From: JAEUJM01 sp044221555
GTDB taxonomy: Bacteria > Actinomycetota > Acidimicrobiia > Acidimicrobiales > DATDAH01
Direction of reading: 5' to 3'
DNA: 64,000 bases
Assembly: GCA_044221555.1 (NCBI GenBank)
Contig: JBGAOY010000001.1
Coordinates: forward strand, 124,001-188,000
Below are positions 18,067 to 25,816 of this stretch, one piece after another. The notes under the pieces are model-generated. The model was not told the DNA's origin. It made no database searches and saw only the letters and a program-made list of their open reading frames with translations. Each line of letters starts with the position of its first letter. The stretch's first letter is position 1. The position numbers were made by a program, and so were the translations under genes.

Positions 18067-18273
18067 TCAGGCCGCGGGCTCGGCGACGGCCCGACGGATG
18101 ATCAGGATCTCGGAGGTGCGGAAGCTGGCCACCCGGGTCGCCCAGCTGTCGACCACCTGGCGACCGCCGTCACGGCGGAAGAAGGTGGTCATCTGCCCTT
18201 CCTGCTGGTAGGCGTCGGCGCCGTCGATCCGCTCGACGGTGCGGTCGGTGAGGGTCACCTCGTAGCTGGTCAT
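18067..18273 (-). CDS. Small hypothetical protein, 68 aa
   Basis: I do not recognise this family. The start ATG 18273 has GGAGG 8 bases upstream and a TAGCGT box at 18294-18299, good local evidence for expression. The product begins MTSYEVTLTDRTVERIDGAD and is soluble, with alternating charged and hydrophobic residues suggesting a small beta-rich fold. YQQEGQMTTFFRRD and VASFRTSEILIIRR resemble the short DUF-type proteins that carry a residue-level protein/DNA or ligand interface, but no catalytic motif is visible. It sits alone between the AlkA-like gene and the PIG-V operon. Confidence 0.65.
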   Translation of the reverse strand: MTSYEVTLTDRTVERIDGADAYQQEGQMTTFFRRDGGRQVVDSWATRVASFRTSEILIIRRAVAEPAA

Positions 18274-18293
18274 CGTCTCGTCCTCCGGGCACG

Positions 18294-18299
18294 ACGCTA
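18294..18299 (-). promoter_or_regulatory. Putative -10 (TAGCGT) of the 68-aa gene
   Basis: TAGCGT lies 20 bases upstream of ATG 18273, leaving room for a short leader containing the GGAGG ribosome-binding site. Confidence 0.45.
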
Positions 18300-18326
18300 C
18301 GACGCGGCCCCTGTGCATCGCTAGGG

Positions 18327-18344
18327 CCACAACCCTGTGGATAA
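18327..18344 (-). promoter_or_regulatory. Consensus DnaA box overlapping a small palindrome
   Basis: The minus strand reads TTATCCACA (18336-18344), a perfect DnaA-box consensus, overlapping CCACA-ACCC-TGTGG (18327-18340). It is a single box in a 76-bp gap, so it is not an origin. It could be a DnaA-responsive regulatory site or chance. Confidence 0.35.
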
Positions 18345-18349
18345 CTGTC

Positions 18350-19279
18350 TCAGCGCTCGCGGAAGTCGTTGAGCCCCATGCGGGGGCCCTTGCGCTCGGG
18401 ACCCAGCCGGGCCGACGTGATCAGGCGGATGACCCGCCCGCGGTGGCCGCGGAACGGCTCGAGCAGCTCGAGCATGCGCTCGTCGGTGGCCCGCTCCTCG
18501 CTGGCCAGGGCCCAGGCCACCTGGTGGGGGATGTGGTAATCGCCCACGCTGACCGCGTCCGGGTCGCCGAACGCGATGAAGGCCACCTCGCCGGCGCTCC
18601 ACGGGCCGATCCCCCTGATCTGGGTGAGCTCGCGTTGCGCCTGCGCGGACGGAAGCGCCAGCAACGACTCGAGCCGGTGGGCGCGGGCGGCGACCCGCCG
18701 GAGGGTGTCGGCCCTGTTGCGCTCGACGCCGAGCAGGTGGAGCTCGTAGTAGGGGGTTCCCGCGATGGCGCCCGGGTCGGGCGGCAGCGTGAGCCCGGCG
18801 GGTCCGGGCGCCGGCTCACCGAGCTTGGCCACCAGTTGCCGGTAGGCCCGCCGGGACTCGAAGCCCGTCACCTTCTGCTCGAGCACCGTGGGGACGAGCG
18901 TCTCGAACACCGCGTTCGCCCGGCTCACGCGCAAGCCGGGCATGCGCCGGTTGAGGCGGGCGACGAGGGGGTGGTCGGTGTGGAAGTCCTCGGGGTGGTC
19001 GTCGGCGCCCAGCAGGGCGGGCGCGTGCTCGAGCGCCCACTCGGCGCCGGGCCCCCACGCCCGCGCATCGAACGACGCGCTGTGCGTGCGACTGGGCCCG
19101 TCGCGGCCGACCACGGCCAGCGTGGCCGGGCCCTCCGGGGTGCGGCTGGCGCGCCACAGCCCCGAGGATCCCAGCTGGGTGGCCGGGTCGTACTTGCCGC
19201 GCCGGAGGGGTGCCAGCGTGAGCACGAGGTCGACGGGCTCGGCGAAGGTGATGGTGCGGGACCGCTCGTCGGGGCTCAG
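18350..19279 (-). CDS. AlkA-like DNA-3-methyladenine glycosylase (HhH-GPD)
   Basis: A base-excision glycosylase that would remove alkylated purines from DNA. The C-terminal half has the helix-hairpin-helix IRGIGPWSAGEVAFIAFG followed by VSVGDYHIP, whose Asp is at the expected catalytic position. The N-terminal half (LAPLRRGKYDPATQLG, LWRASRTPEGPATLAVVG) is the beta-domain of this subgroup. The start is difficult. The reading frame continues upstream through the acyl-CoA synthetase, but that part is non-coding in this frame. CTG 19279 overlaps the upstream stop as CTGA, has GGAGG about 11 bases upstream and gives 309 aa. GTG 19225 would cut into the conserved N-terminus. Annotated from CTG with moderate certainty. 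Confidence 0.85.
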   Translation of the reverse strand: MSPDERSRTITFAEPVDLVLTLAPLRRGKYDPATQLGSSGLWRASRTPEGPATLAVVGRDGPSRTHSASFDARAWGPGAEWALEHAPALLGADDHPEDFHTDHPLVARLNRRMPGLRVSRANAVFETLVPTVLEQKVTGFESRRAYRQLVAKLGEPAPGPAGLTLPPDPGAIAGTPYYELHLLGVERNRADTLRRVAARAHRLESLLALPSAQAQRELTQIRGIGPWSAGEVAFIAFGDPDAVSVGDYHIPHQVAWALASEERATDERMLELLEPFRGHRGRVIRLITSARLGPERKGPRMGLNDFRER

Positions 19280-20949
19280 CGGGCCGGGCCCTCCTCGGCG
19301 CCGGCCGCCGTGTCGCGCGCCCAGCGGTAGTCCGCCTTGCCGCTGGGACTGCGCTCGATGTGGTCGAGCCGCAGGATGGCCTTGGGCAGCTTGTACCGGG
19401 CGATGTGGAGGCCACAGGTGGCCAGGAGCTCGTCGTCGTCCACGTCGGCGCCCGGGCGCAGGCGCACCAGGGCGACCACCTCCTGACCCCACCGCTCGCT
19501 CGGGCGACCCACCACCACTGCGTCGAACACCTGGGGATGGGCCTTGAGGGCGTGCTCCACCTCCTCCGCGAAGATCTTCTCGCCGCCGGAGTTGATGGTG
19601 ACCGACTCCCGCCCGTGCAGCTCGATCAGGCCGTCCTGGTCGTAGCGGGCGCGGTCACCGGGGACGGCGAAGCGCTCGCCCTCGATGGTGGGGAAGGTCG
19701 CCGCCGTCTTGGCGGGGTCGCCCAGGTAGCCGAGCGGCACCCGGCCCCGCTGCGCCAGCCACCCCTCGTCGTGGCAGTCGCGATCCAGCACGTGGCGCAG
19801 ATCAGCGCTGACGATGGCCGTGCTGGGGGTGGGCGCGAACCGCCCCTGCGCGGCGCCGGCGGACGTGCTGTGCCCGGCATTGGTCGACGTGACGCCCTGG
19901 CGGCCCGACTCGGACGACCCGAGGATGTCGACGATGGTCACGCCCGGCACGAGCTCGAGGAGCTCGGCCTTCGTCGACGCGCTCAGGACGGCCCCGCCCG
20001 TCAGCACGAAGCGAAGCGACGACAGGTCGTAGCCGGTTCGGCGCAGCTCGTCGGCGAGGGGCCGGGCGAAGGCATCGCCGACGATGAGCAAGGAGGTCAC
20101 CTGCTCACGCTCACAGGTGCGGAACACGTCGGCCGGGTCGAGGTGGTGGGGCTCGTCCTGGACCACGACCGTGCCGCCCGCCAACCAGGCGCTCAGCGCG
20201 TTCCAGTGGGCGGCGCCGTGCATGAAGGGCGCCGCGGGCAGCGCTCGCACGCGCCCGGGTCGGGCGTCGTCGATCGCCTCCCCGAGGTCGTGGTGCTCCG
20301 ACCCGTCGCGCCGGCGGAAACCGAGCGCAGCCGGCAGGAAGTCACCCTGGCGCCACAGCACCCCCTTGGGCATCCCCGTGGTGCCGCCGGTGTAGAGCAG
20401 GTAGCGGTCGTCGGGTGACCACGACGACACCAGCGTGGCGTCGAGGTCCGGGTCGGCGCCGGCCAGCGAGGTCTCGTAGTCGAGTGCGCCGGGCAGCAGG
20501 TCGTGGCCGGACCCGTCCTCCACCTGCAACAGCAGCGGCGGTCGGTCGAGGCGGCCCAGCACCTCGGCCAGGGTCGGGGCGAACGATGCGTGGTAGACCA
20601 CGGCGCCGGTGCCGGCGTCACGCAAGAGGTAGGCGAGCTCCTCGGCGACGTAGCGGTAGTTGACGTTGAACGGCGCGGCGCGTGCCTTGAACGACCCCAA
20701 CATGGCCTCGAGGTACTCGTTGCCGTTGTGCAGGTACAGCGCCACCTGGTCGTGCGGGGAGACCCAGGGCTCGACGGCTGCCGGATCGGCCCGGAGGCCG
20801 ACACCGTTCGCGACGAGTACGGCGGCGAGGCGGCGCGTGCGGTCGTTGACCTCGGCCCACGTGAGCCGACGGTCGCGGAACACGATGCACTCCCTCTCGG
20901 GCACGACCGCCGCGATGGCCTCGTGCAGGGCCGCCAGGTTGAATTCCAC
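19276..20949 (-). CDS. Acyl-CoA synthetase (AMP-dependent ligase)
   Basis: A 557-residue ANL-superfamily enzyme, expected to activate a fatty or other carboxylic acid with ATP and CoA. The P-loop-like motif is YTGGTTGMPKG (186-196). FVLTGGAVLSASTKAEL and GYLGDPAKTAATF follow, ARYDQDGLIELHGRESVTI is the hinge region, and SPSGKADY near the end has the C-terminal catalytic Lys (about 538). It resembles the FadD19/FadD17-like group by the RxDGSEHH-type insert, but substrate choice cannot be read from sequence. GTG start 20949, 21 bases after the cyclophilin stop. Its stop overlaps the AlkA-like start (CTGA). Confidence 0.9.
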   Translation of the reverse strand: MEFNLAALHEAIAAVVPERECIVFRDRRLTWAEVNDRTRRLAAVLVANGVGLRADPAAVEPWVSPHDQVALYLHNGNEYLEAMLGSFKARAAPFNVNYRYVAEELAYLLRDAGTGAVVYHASFAPTLAEVLGRLDRPPLLLQVEDGSGHDLLPGALDYETSLAGADPDLDATLVSSWSPDDRYLLYTGGTTGMPKGVLWRQGDFLPAALGFRRRDGSEHHDLGEAIDDARPGRVRALPAAPFMHGAAHWNALSAWLAGGTVVVQDEPHHLDPADVFRTCEREQVTSLLIVGDAFARPLADELRRTGYDLSSLRFVLTGGAVLSASTKAELLELVPGVTIVDILGSSESGRQGVTSTNAGHSTSAGAAQGRFAPTPSTAIVSADLRHVLDRDCHDEGWLAQRGRVPLGYLGDPAKTAATFPTIEGERFAVPGDRARYDQDGLIELHGRESVTINSGGEKIFAEEVEHALKAHPQVFDAVVVGRPSERWGQEVVALVRLRPGADVDDDELLATCGLHIARYKLPKAILRLDHIERSPSGKADYRWARDTAAGAEEGPAR

Positions 20950-20970
20950 GATGCGCCCGCAGGCCTGCTC

Positions 20971-21447
20971 TCAGTCGCGCGCTCGCTGCGTGACCGACAC
21001 CGAGTCCATGGTGTCGCCCACCGCGATGGCCTGGGCCACCTCGATCCCGTCGACCACGTAGCCGAAGAGGTTGTAGAGCGGCTGGAGCTTCTGCTGGCAG
21101 TCGTCGATGCAGATGAAGAACTGGGAGCCGTTGGTGTCGGGGCCGGCGTTGGCCATGGCCACCGCCCCGAGGGTGTACGCACCCTTCACCGGCTCGTCGG
21201 CGAACCGGTAGCCGGGGCCACCGGTGCCGCGGCCGTCGGGGTCGCCACCTTGGATGACGAACCCGGGAACGACCCGGTGGAAGGTGAGGCCGTCGTAGAA
21301 GCCGTTGCGGGCATTGACCACGAAGTGGTTGACGGTGGTGGGCGCGAGCGCGGGGTCGAGCTCCATGGTGATCTCACCCTTGGGAGTGCTGATCACCACC
21401 TGGTACACGGCGTCGAGGTCGATCTCCATCGCGGGGGGGTTGGCCAT
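20971..21447 (-). CDS. Cyclophilin-type peptidyl-prolyl isomerase
   Basis: A 158-residue cytoplasmic cyclophilin, close to the minimal length. The active-site stretch is FHRVVPGFVIQGGDP (56-70) with catalytic Arg58 and Phe63/Gln66. MANAGPDTNGSQFFICIDD (98-116) forms the rest of the pocket. Trp121 of human CypA is replaced (LQPLYNLFGYVVDG), which usually lowers cyclosporin binding. There is no signal peptide. Start ATG 21447 begins MANPPAMEIDLD; a GGGAGGT ribosome site upstream is better spaced for an out-of-frame ATG at 21455. It lies between the binding-protein gene and the acyl-CoA synthetase, and may be cotranscribed with both. Confidence 0.92.
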   Translation of the reverse strand: MANPPAMEIDLDAVYQVVISTPKGEITMELDPALAPTTVNHFVVNARNGFYDGLTFHRVVPGFVIQGGDPDGRGTGGPGYRFADEPVKGAYTLGAVAMANAGPDTNGSQFFICIDDCQQKLQPLYNLFGYVVDGIEVAQAIAVGDTMDSVSVTQRARD

Positions 21448-21496
21448 GGGGCCATGTTGGCACCTCCCGGCGACGGAGCCGAACTCGGGCGCCCTG

Positions 21497-23200
21497 CTAC
21501 TGCTCGACCCAGATCTGGGCCACCTGGTGGATGCTGGTGCGCATGCCCAGGTTCTCGCCGCCGTCGGGCAGGTTGTAGCCGGTGGCGATCTGGTGCACGT
21601 CGGTCTGGCTGGCGATGGCCCACTCACCCCAGGTGAGCCACACGTTGTAGACCTTCTTGGCGAAGCGCCGGTTGATGGCCTCGGCGGCCGCGGTGCGCTC
21701 GTCGGGGTCGTCGCTCTCACGGATGATGTCGAGGTTCTGGTCGATGACCGGGTCTTGGATGCGCCCGAAGTTGATCGCCAGCGATCCGACAGGTGCCGAG
21801 GTGTCCGAGCCCCAGAACACGTTGTTCTGGTCGGGGTCCTGGGTGGCCAGGTTCCGGTAGAGGAAGATGTCGAACTCGCCCTTGGCCGCCGACAGCACCA
21901 GCTCACCCTGCTCCTGCTGGTCGACCGAGACGTCGATGCCGATCTCGCCCATGAACTGCTGGAACAGCTGGGCGCTCAGCAGGTTGAACTGGTCCGACGT
22001 GGTGCGGATGCCAAGCTCGATGGGCCCGTTCTCGTTCTCGTACTCGTCGACCAGCTCCCTCGCCTTGTCGGGGTCGTAGGTGGGGAACCCGGTGTCCTCG
22101 AGGTAGCCCGGCGTGCCCGGAGGGAACGGCCCGTTCGCGATCCGCGCCGCCCCCGCGAACCGGGCCCGGTTCACCGTGTCGTAGTCGACGCCGAAGGCGA
22201 TGGCCTTGCGCACCCGGACATCGGCCAACGGCGAGTCGGGGTCACCCTGGTTCAGCATCAGGTAGTTGGTCTCGGCGTTGTTCGAGTTCTCGATCAGGTT
22301 GATCTGGCCGGCATCGGCCTGCTCGCGGAGCTGGACGATCGAGTCGAAGTTGGCCGTGTGCATGAGGTCGATCTGGCCGGACTCGAGGGCCGCGGTGCGC
22401 GACTGCACGTCCTCGAAGATCTTGAATTCGATCTGGTCGAGGTAGGGGAGCTTCCGGCCCTCGGCGTCGGTGCGCCAGTAGTCGGGGTTGGCGGTGGCCA
22501 CGAAGCTGCCGCCCGGTGTGTACGAATCGAAGACGAAGGGCCCGGTGCCGACCGGCTCGTCGGACTGGGCGGTGCCGGCGGCGGTGGCCTCGAGCCAGTC
22601 GCCCGAGGCGACGAACCCGACCTGGGTGGTGAGCACGTAGTCGAACGCCGTCCACGGGCGCTTCAGGTTGTACTGGATCGTGTACTCGTCCACGACCTCG
22701 GTCGAGTCGAGGTCCTTGGTGGCGATGGCCAGGGTGGGGCTGGTGGACACCCGGTCGGAGTTGATCTTGAGGTCCTCGGCGGTTAGCGGGGTGCCGTCGT
22801 GGAAGGTGATCCCCTCGCGCACTTTCACCGTCCACACCGTGAAGTCGTCGTTGTGCTCGATGCTCTCGGCGAGCACGGGCTGCACGCTGCCGTCCTCGCC
22901 GATCTCGGCGATGGGGTCGTACACGGCCCGCAGGATCTCGGAGCAGCTGGGCGCGCACAGCACCTTCTGGGGCTCCCACGGGTTCGAGGTGTCGGCCTCG
23001 ATGCCGTACACCACGCTGCCGCCGTACTGGGGCTCGGCGGTGTCGGGCTCCAGGTCGGTCTGGCCGATGGCCACGGTGTCGGCGGAGCTCTCGCCGCCCG
23101 ACGAGGAGCCACCGCCGCTGCCACATGCGCCGGCCACCAGGACCAGGGCCAGAGCCGCGGCGAGGAGGCGGGAGGAGCGGACGGCGGAGCGGGTGGACAT
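21497..23200 (-). CDS. ABC transporter substrate-binding lipoprotein (SBP_bac_5), copy 1
   Basis: A 567-residue extracellular solute-binding protein of the DppA/OppA family. The signal peptide ends in lipobox LVAGAC (Cys26), followed by a Gly/Ser linker. GGSVVYGIEADTSNPWEP starts the mature fold, EGITFHDGTPLTAEDLK is the family's signature region, and VRKAIAFGVDYDTVNRARF follows. It should deliver peptides or similar ligands to the permease encoded just upstream (23265-27757). It closely resembles copy 2 at 27789, for example IANGPFPPGTPGYLEDTGFP in both. AGGAG lies about 11 bases upstream of the ATG. The ligand is unknown. Confidence 0.92.
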   Translation of the reverse strand: MSTRSAVRSSRLLAAALALVLVAGACGSGGGSSSGGESSADTVAIGQTDLEPDTAEPQYGGSVVYGIEADTSNPWEPQKVLCAPSCSEILRAVYDPIAEIGEDGSVQPVLAESIEHNDDFTVWTVKVREGITFHDGTPLTAEDLKINSDRVSTSPTLAIATKDLDSTEVVDEYTIQYNLKRPWTAFDYVLTTQVGFVASGDWLEATAAGTAQSDEPVGTGPFVFDSYTPGGSFVATANPDYWRTDAEGRKLPYLDQIEFKIFEDVQSRTAALESGQIDLMHTANFDSIVQLREQADAGQINLIENSNNAETNYLMLNQGDPDSPLADVRVRKAIAFGVDYDTVNRARFAGAARIANGPFPPGTPGYLEDTGFPTYDPDKARELVDEYENENGPIELGIRTTSDQFNLLSAQLFQQFMGEIGIDVSVDQQEQGELVLSAAKGEFDIFLYRNLATQDPDQNNVFWGSDTSAPVGSLAINFGRIQDPVIDQNLDIIRESDDPDERTAAAEAINRRFAKKVYNVWLTWGEWAIASQTDVHQIATGYNLPDGGENLGMRTSIHQVAQIWVEQ

Positions 23201-23264
23201 GAAGGGGGGTCTCCTCGGTGCGGACGGCGGGGATCAGGGACGGGGCGGAACGGGAGCCGGTGGC

Positions 23265-24692
23265 TCAGGACCTGTCGGAGGCCTCGAGGGCGAAGTGGCA
23301 GGCGACGAAGTGGTCCTTGCCGACCTGGCGCATCTGAGGCTCCTCCTGCGCGCAGCGGTCCTGCGCGAGGGGGCAGCGGGTGCGGAAACGACAACCGCTG
23401 GGGGGCTGGACCGGCGAGGGCAGCTCGCCGGTGAGCCGGGCGTCGGGGTCGGGCTGGACCGTCGGGTCGGGCACGGGGATGGAGTTCAGCAGCGCCTGGG
23501 TGTACGGGTGGGCGGGGCTGCGGTACAGGTCGTCGGGCCGGCCCACCTCGCAGAGCTTGCCCAGGTACATCACCGCGACCCGGTCGCTGACGTTCTTGAC
23601 GACCGCCAGGTCGTGGGCGATGAACACCAGGGTGAGCTGGTAGCGGTCCTTCATGTCCTCGAGCAGGTTGAGGATCTGAGCCTGCACCGACACGTCGAGG
23701 GCCGACACGGGCTCGTCGCAGATGATCACCTTCGGCTCGAGCACGACGGCCCTGGCGATGGCGATGCGCTGGCACTGCCCGCCCGAGAACTCGTGCGGGC
23801 GCTTGCTCATGGCCACGTCGGGATCGAGTCCGACCGCGTCGAGCACCTCGGCCACGCGGCGGCGCTCGTCCTCCCCGGTCCGGGGGAAGTCGCCGCGCGT
23901 GGTGGGCAGGTAGAGAAGGCCCATGGCCAGCAGTGGCACTGCGGCCATCGCCAGCAGCACCGGCTCGTGGAACAGGAAGACGAACGTCAGCGCGGGGAAC
24001 GCGACCAGCAGGCCGAACGACAGCAGTCCTGAGTCGCGGGCCGAGTCGTCCCGACGCCAGAGGCCCACCCCGACCCGCAGGAGCCAGATGCCGAAGGCGC
24101 CCAGGATGGTGCCGAGGAGGATCCCCAGCAGCGCCGACGAGGCACCGAACGCGGCCAGGTCGGGCAACGCGATGATGGACAGGACGGCCAACAGGCTGCC
24201 GAGGAACGCGAAGGCGCTGTACACGGCGCTGACCGCGCCGATGACCAGGGCGATGACGGCCGCGACCGCGGTGGAGATCGCCCGGCGCTCGCGGGCCCGC
24301 GGGGCCCAGATCTCGAGGGGCTCGCCCACGATGTCGCCGATCGTGCGCCGCGGGTTCAGCGACGAGATCGGGTCCTGGAAGATCATCTGCATCTGCGTGC
24401 GGGTACGCCGCAGTTCCTCGCCGCTCAACTCGGTGAGGTCGGTGCCGTCGAAGAGCACCCGGCCCGCGGTGGGCTTCGGGAACTGCATGATCGCCCGGCC
24501 GGTGGTGGACTTGCCGCACCCCGACTCGCCGACGAGCCCGAGCGTCTCGCCCCGCCGGATGTCGAGGCTCACATCGGTGACGGCGTTGACCTTGAGCCCG
24601 GTGCGCCCCACCGGGAACTCGACGACGAGGTGCTCGACCCGCAGCAGGGCGTCGTCGTCGGCACTCAGGTGGGCGGTGCCGCTACCGGCCAT
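23265..24692 (-). CDS. ABC transporter ATP-binding protein (DppF/OppF type) with a membrane-spanning insertion
   Basis: A 475-residue nucleotide-binding subunit. Walker A GESGCGKST is at 55-63, the Q-loop MIFQDP includes Gln106, and the signature reads SGGQCQR from 303 (Cys where Arg/Lys is usual). Walker B VIICDEP is at 322-328 and the switch His is 360. The C-terminal oligopeptide/dipeptide domain has the Cys cluster CRFRTRCPLAQDRC. Residues about 137-272 are an extra segment with four or five hydrophobic helices, placed after EPLEIWAPRARER and before the normal RRRVAEVLDAVGLDP helix. The Q-loop to signature distance is 197 residues, versus 59 in the partner ATPase. The frame is unbroken and codon use is normal. 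Starts at ATG 24692 sharing one base with the upstream stop (TGATG). Confidence 0.92.
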   Translation of the reverse strand: MAGSGTAHLSADDDALLRVEHLVVEFPVGRTGLKVNAVTDVSLDIRRGETLGLVGESGCGKSTTGRAIMQFPKPTAGRVLFDGTDLTELSGEELRRTRTQMQMIFQDPISSLNPRRTIGDIVGEPLEIWAPRARERRAISTAVAAVIALVIGAVSAVYSAFAFLGSLLAVLSIIALPDLAAFGASSALLGILLGTILGAFGIWLLRVGVGLWRRDDSARDSGLLSFGLLVAFPALTFVFLFHEPVLLAMAAVPLLAMGLLYLPTTRGDFPRTGEDERRRVAEVLDAVGLDPDVAMSKRPHEFSGGQCQRIAIARAVVLEPKVIICDEPVSALDVSVQAQILNLLEDMKDRYQLTLVFIAHDLAVVKNVSDRVAVMYLGKLCEVGRPDDLYRSPAHPYTQALLNSIPVPDPTVQPDPDARLTGELPSPVQPPSGCRFRTRCPLAQDRCAQEEPQMRQVGKDHFVACHFALEASDRS

Positions 24693-25816
24693 CAGGCACC
24701 CACCGGCTGGTCGGCGCCCGTCTGGACGGCGAGCGCGGCGGCCGACTGGCCGGCCGCGAGGTTGTCCTCGAGCGCCTTGCGGCCCTCCGGGGTGCCGACC
24801 GGGTACCAGCAGGCGAATTGGTGGCCGGGGGTGTCGCCGTCGCGCAACGGTGGCTCCTCTTCGGAACAGCGGGGCTGGGCGTACGGGCAGCGGGGGCTGA
24901 AGTTGCATCCCTTGGGGGGGTTGATCAGGTTGGGGGGCCGGCCCCCGATGATCTGCAGGCGGGTGTGGCTGGCGTCCTCGAGCTTGGGGATCGACTTCAG
25001 CAACGCCTCGGTGTAGGGCATGCGCATCTCGCGGAACAGCACCGGTGTCGGGGCCTTCTCGACCACCTTGCCGGCGTACATGACCGCGATCTCGTCCGTG
25101 CGCCCGGCCACGACGCCGAGGTCGTGGGTGACCAGGATGATGGCCATGTGGCGCTCGGTCTGTTGGGCCTTCAGCAGGTCGAGGATCTGGGCCTGCACCG
25201 TCACGTCGAGGGCGGTGGTGGGCTCGTCGGCGAAGAGCAGGCGGGGGCCACAGGCCAGCGCCACGGCGATCATCACCCGCTGGCGCATGCCGCCCGAGAG
25301 TTGGTGGGGGTACTCGTCGACGCGCTGGGCCGGCTCCGGGATCCCCACCGACGTGAGCAGCGCGATGGCGGTCTCCCGGGCCTCGCCCTTGTCCATGTCG
25401 AGGTGGTAGCGCAGCGACTCGGTGATCTGCTTGCCGACCTTCATCACCGGGTTGAGCGAGGTCATGGGGTCCTGGAAGATCATCCCCATCTCGGTGCCCC
25501 AGATGCTGCGCATCTGCTGCTGGTTGTAGTCGGAGATCGAGTGGCCCTGGTAGCGGATCGCGCCCAGGCGGACCACGTTCCGCGTCGGCAACAGGCCCAT
25601 CAGCGAGCGGGACAGGACGGTCTTGCCCGAGCCTGACTCACCGACGACGCCGAGCGTCTTGCCACGATCGAGCGTGAAGCTCACGCCGTCGACGGCGCGC
25701 ACGGTGCCCGCCGGGGTGAGGAAGTGGGTGCGGACGTCCTCGACCTCCAGCAGGGGGCCGTCGAGCTTGTCGCCCGCTGCGGTGGGGCTGGTGAGGACCA
25801 CCTTCTTGCGGGCCAT
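24692..25816 (-). CDS. ABC transporter ATP-binding protein (DppD/OppD type)
   Basis: A 374-residue nucleotide-binding subunit of the peptide/nickel family, partner of the insertion-bearing ATPase. Walker A is GESGSGKTV (59-67), Q-loop Gln115, signature LSGGMRQR (173-180), Walker B LLFADEP (193-199) and switch His231. The C-terminal oligopeptide domain has CNFSPRCPYAQPRC, the Cys-rich motif linked to an iron-sulfur cluster in some dipeptide importers. It is a standard-length family member and a useful control for its abnormal partner. TGATG junctions on both sides couple it to the permease and to the second ATPase. Confidence 0.94.
   Translation of the reverse strand: MARKKVVLTSPTAAGDKLDGPLLEVEDVRTHFLTPAGTVRAVDGVSFTLDRGKTLGVVGESGSGKTVLSRSLMGLLPTRNVVRLGAIRYQGHSISDYNQQQMRSIWGTEMGMIFQDPMTSLNPVMKVGKQITESLRYHLDMDKGEARETAIALLTSVGIPEPAQRVDEYPHQLSGGMRQRVMIAVALACGPRLLFADEPTTALDVTVQAQILDLLKAQQTERHMAIILVTHDLGVVAGRTDEIAVMYAGKVVEKAPTPVLFREMRMPYTEALLKSIPKLEDASHTRLQIIGGRPPNLINPPKGCNFSPRCPYAQPRCSEEEPPLRDGDTPGHQFACWYPVGTPEGRKALEDNLAAGQSAAALAVQTGADQPVGA

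Noticed and set aside
18336..18344. A replication origin
   Set aside because: Only one DnaA box is present, with no AT-rich unwinding region, dnaA or dnaN nearby.
23877..24284. Frameshift or gene-fusion artefact as the cause of the ATPase insertion
   Set aside because: One continuous frame holds all ATPase motifs before and after the insert, and GC3 stays high through it, so a sequencing error is not needed; still listed as a check in the findings.
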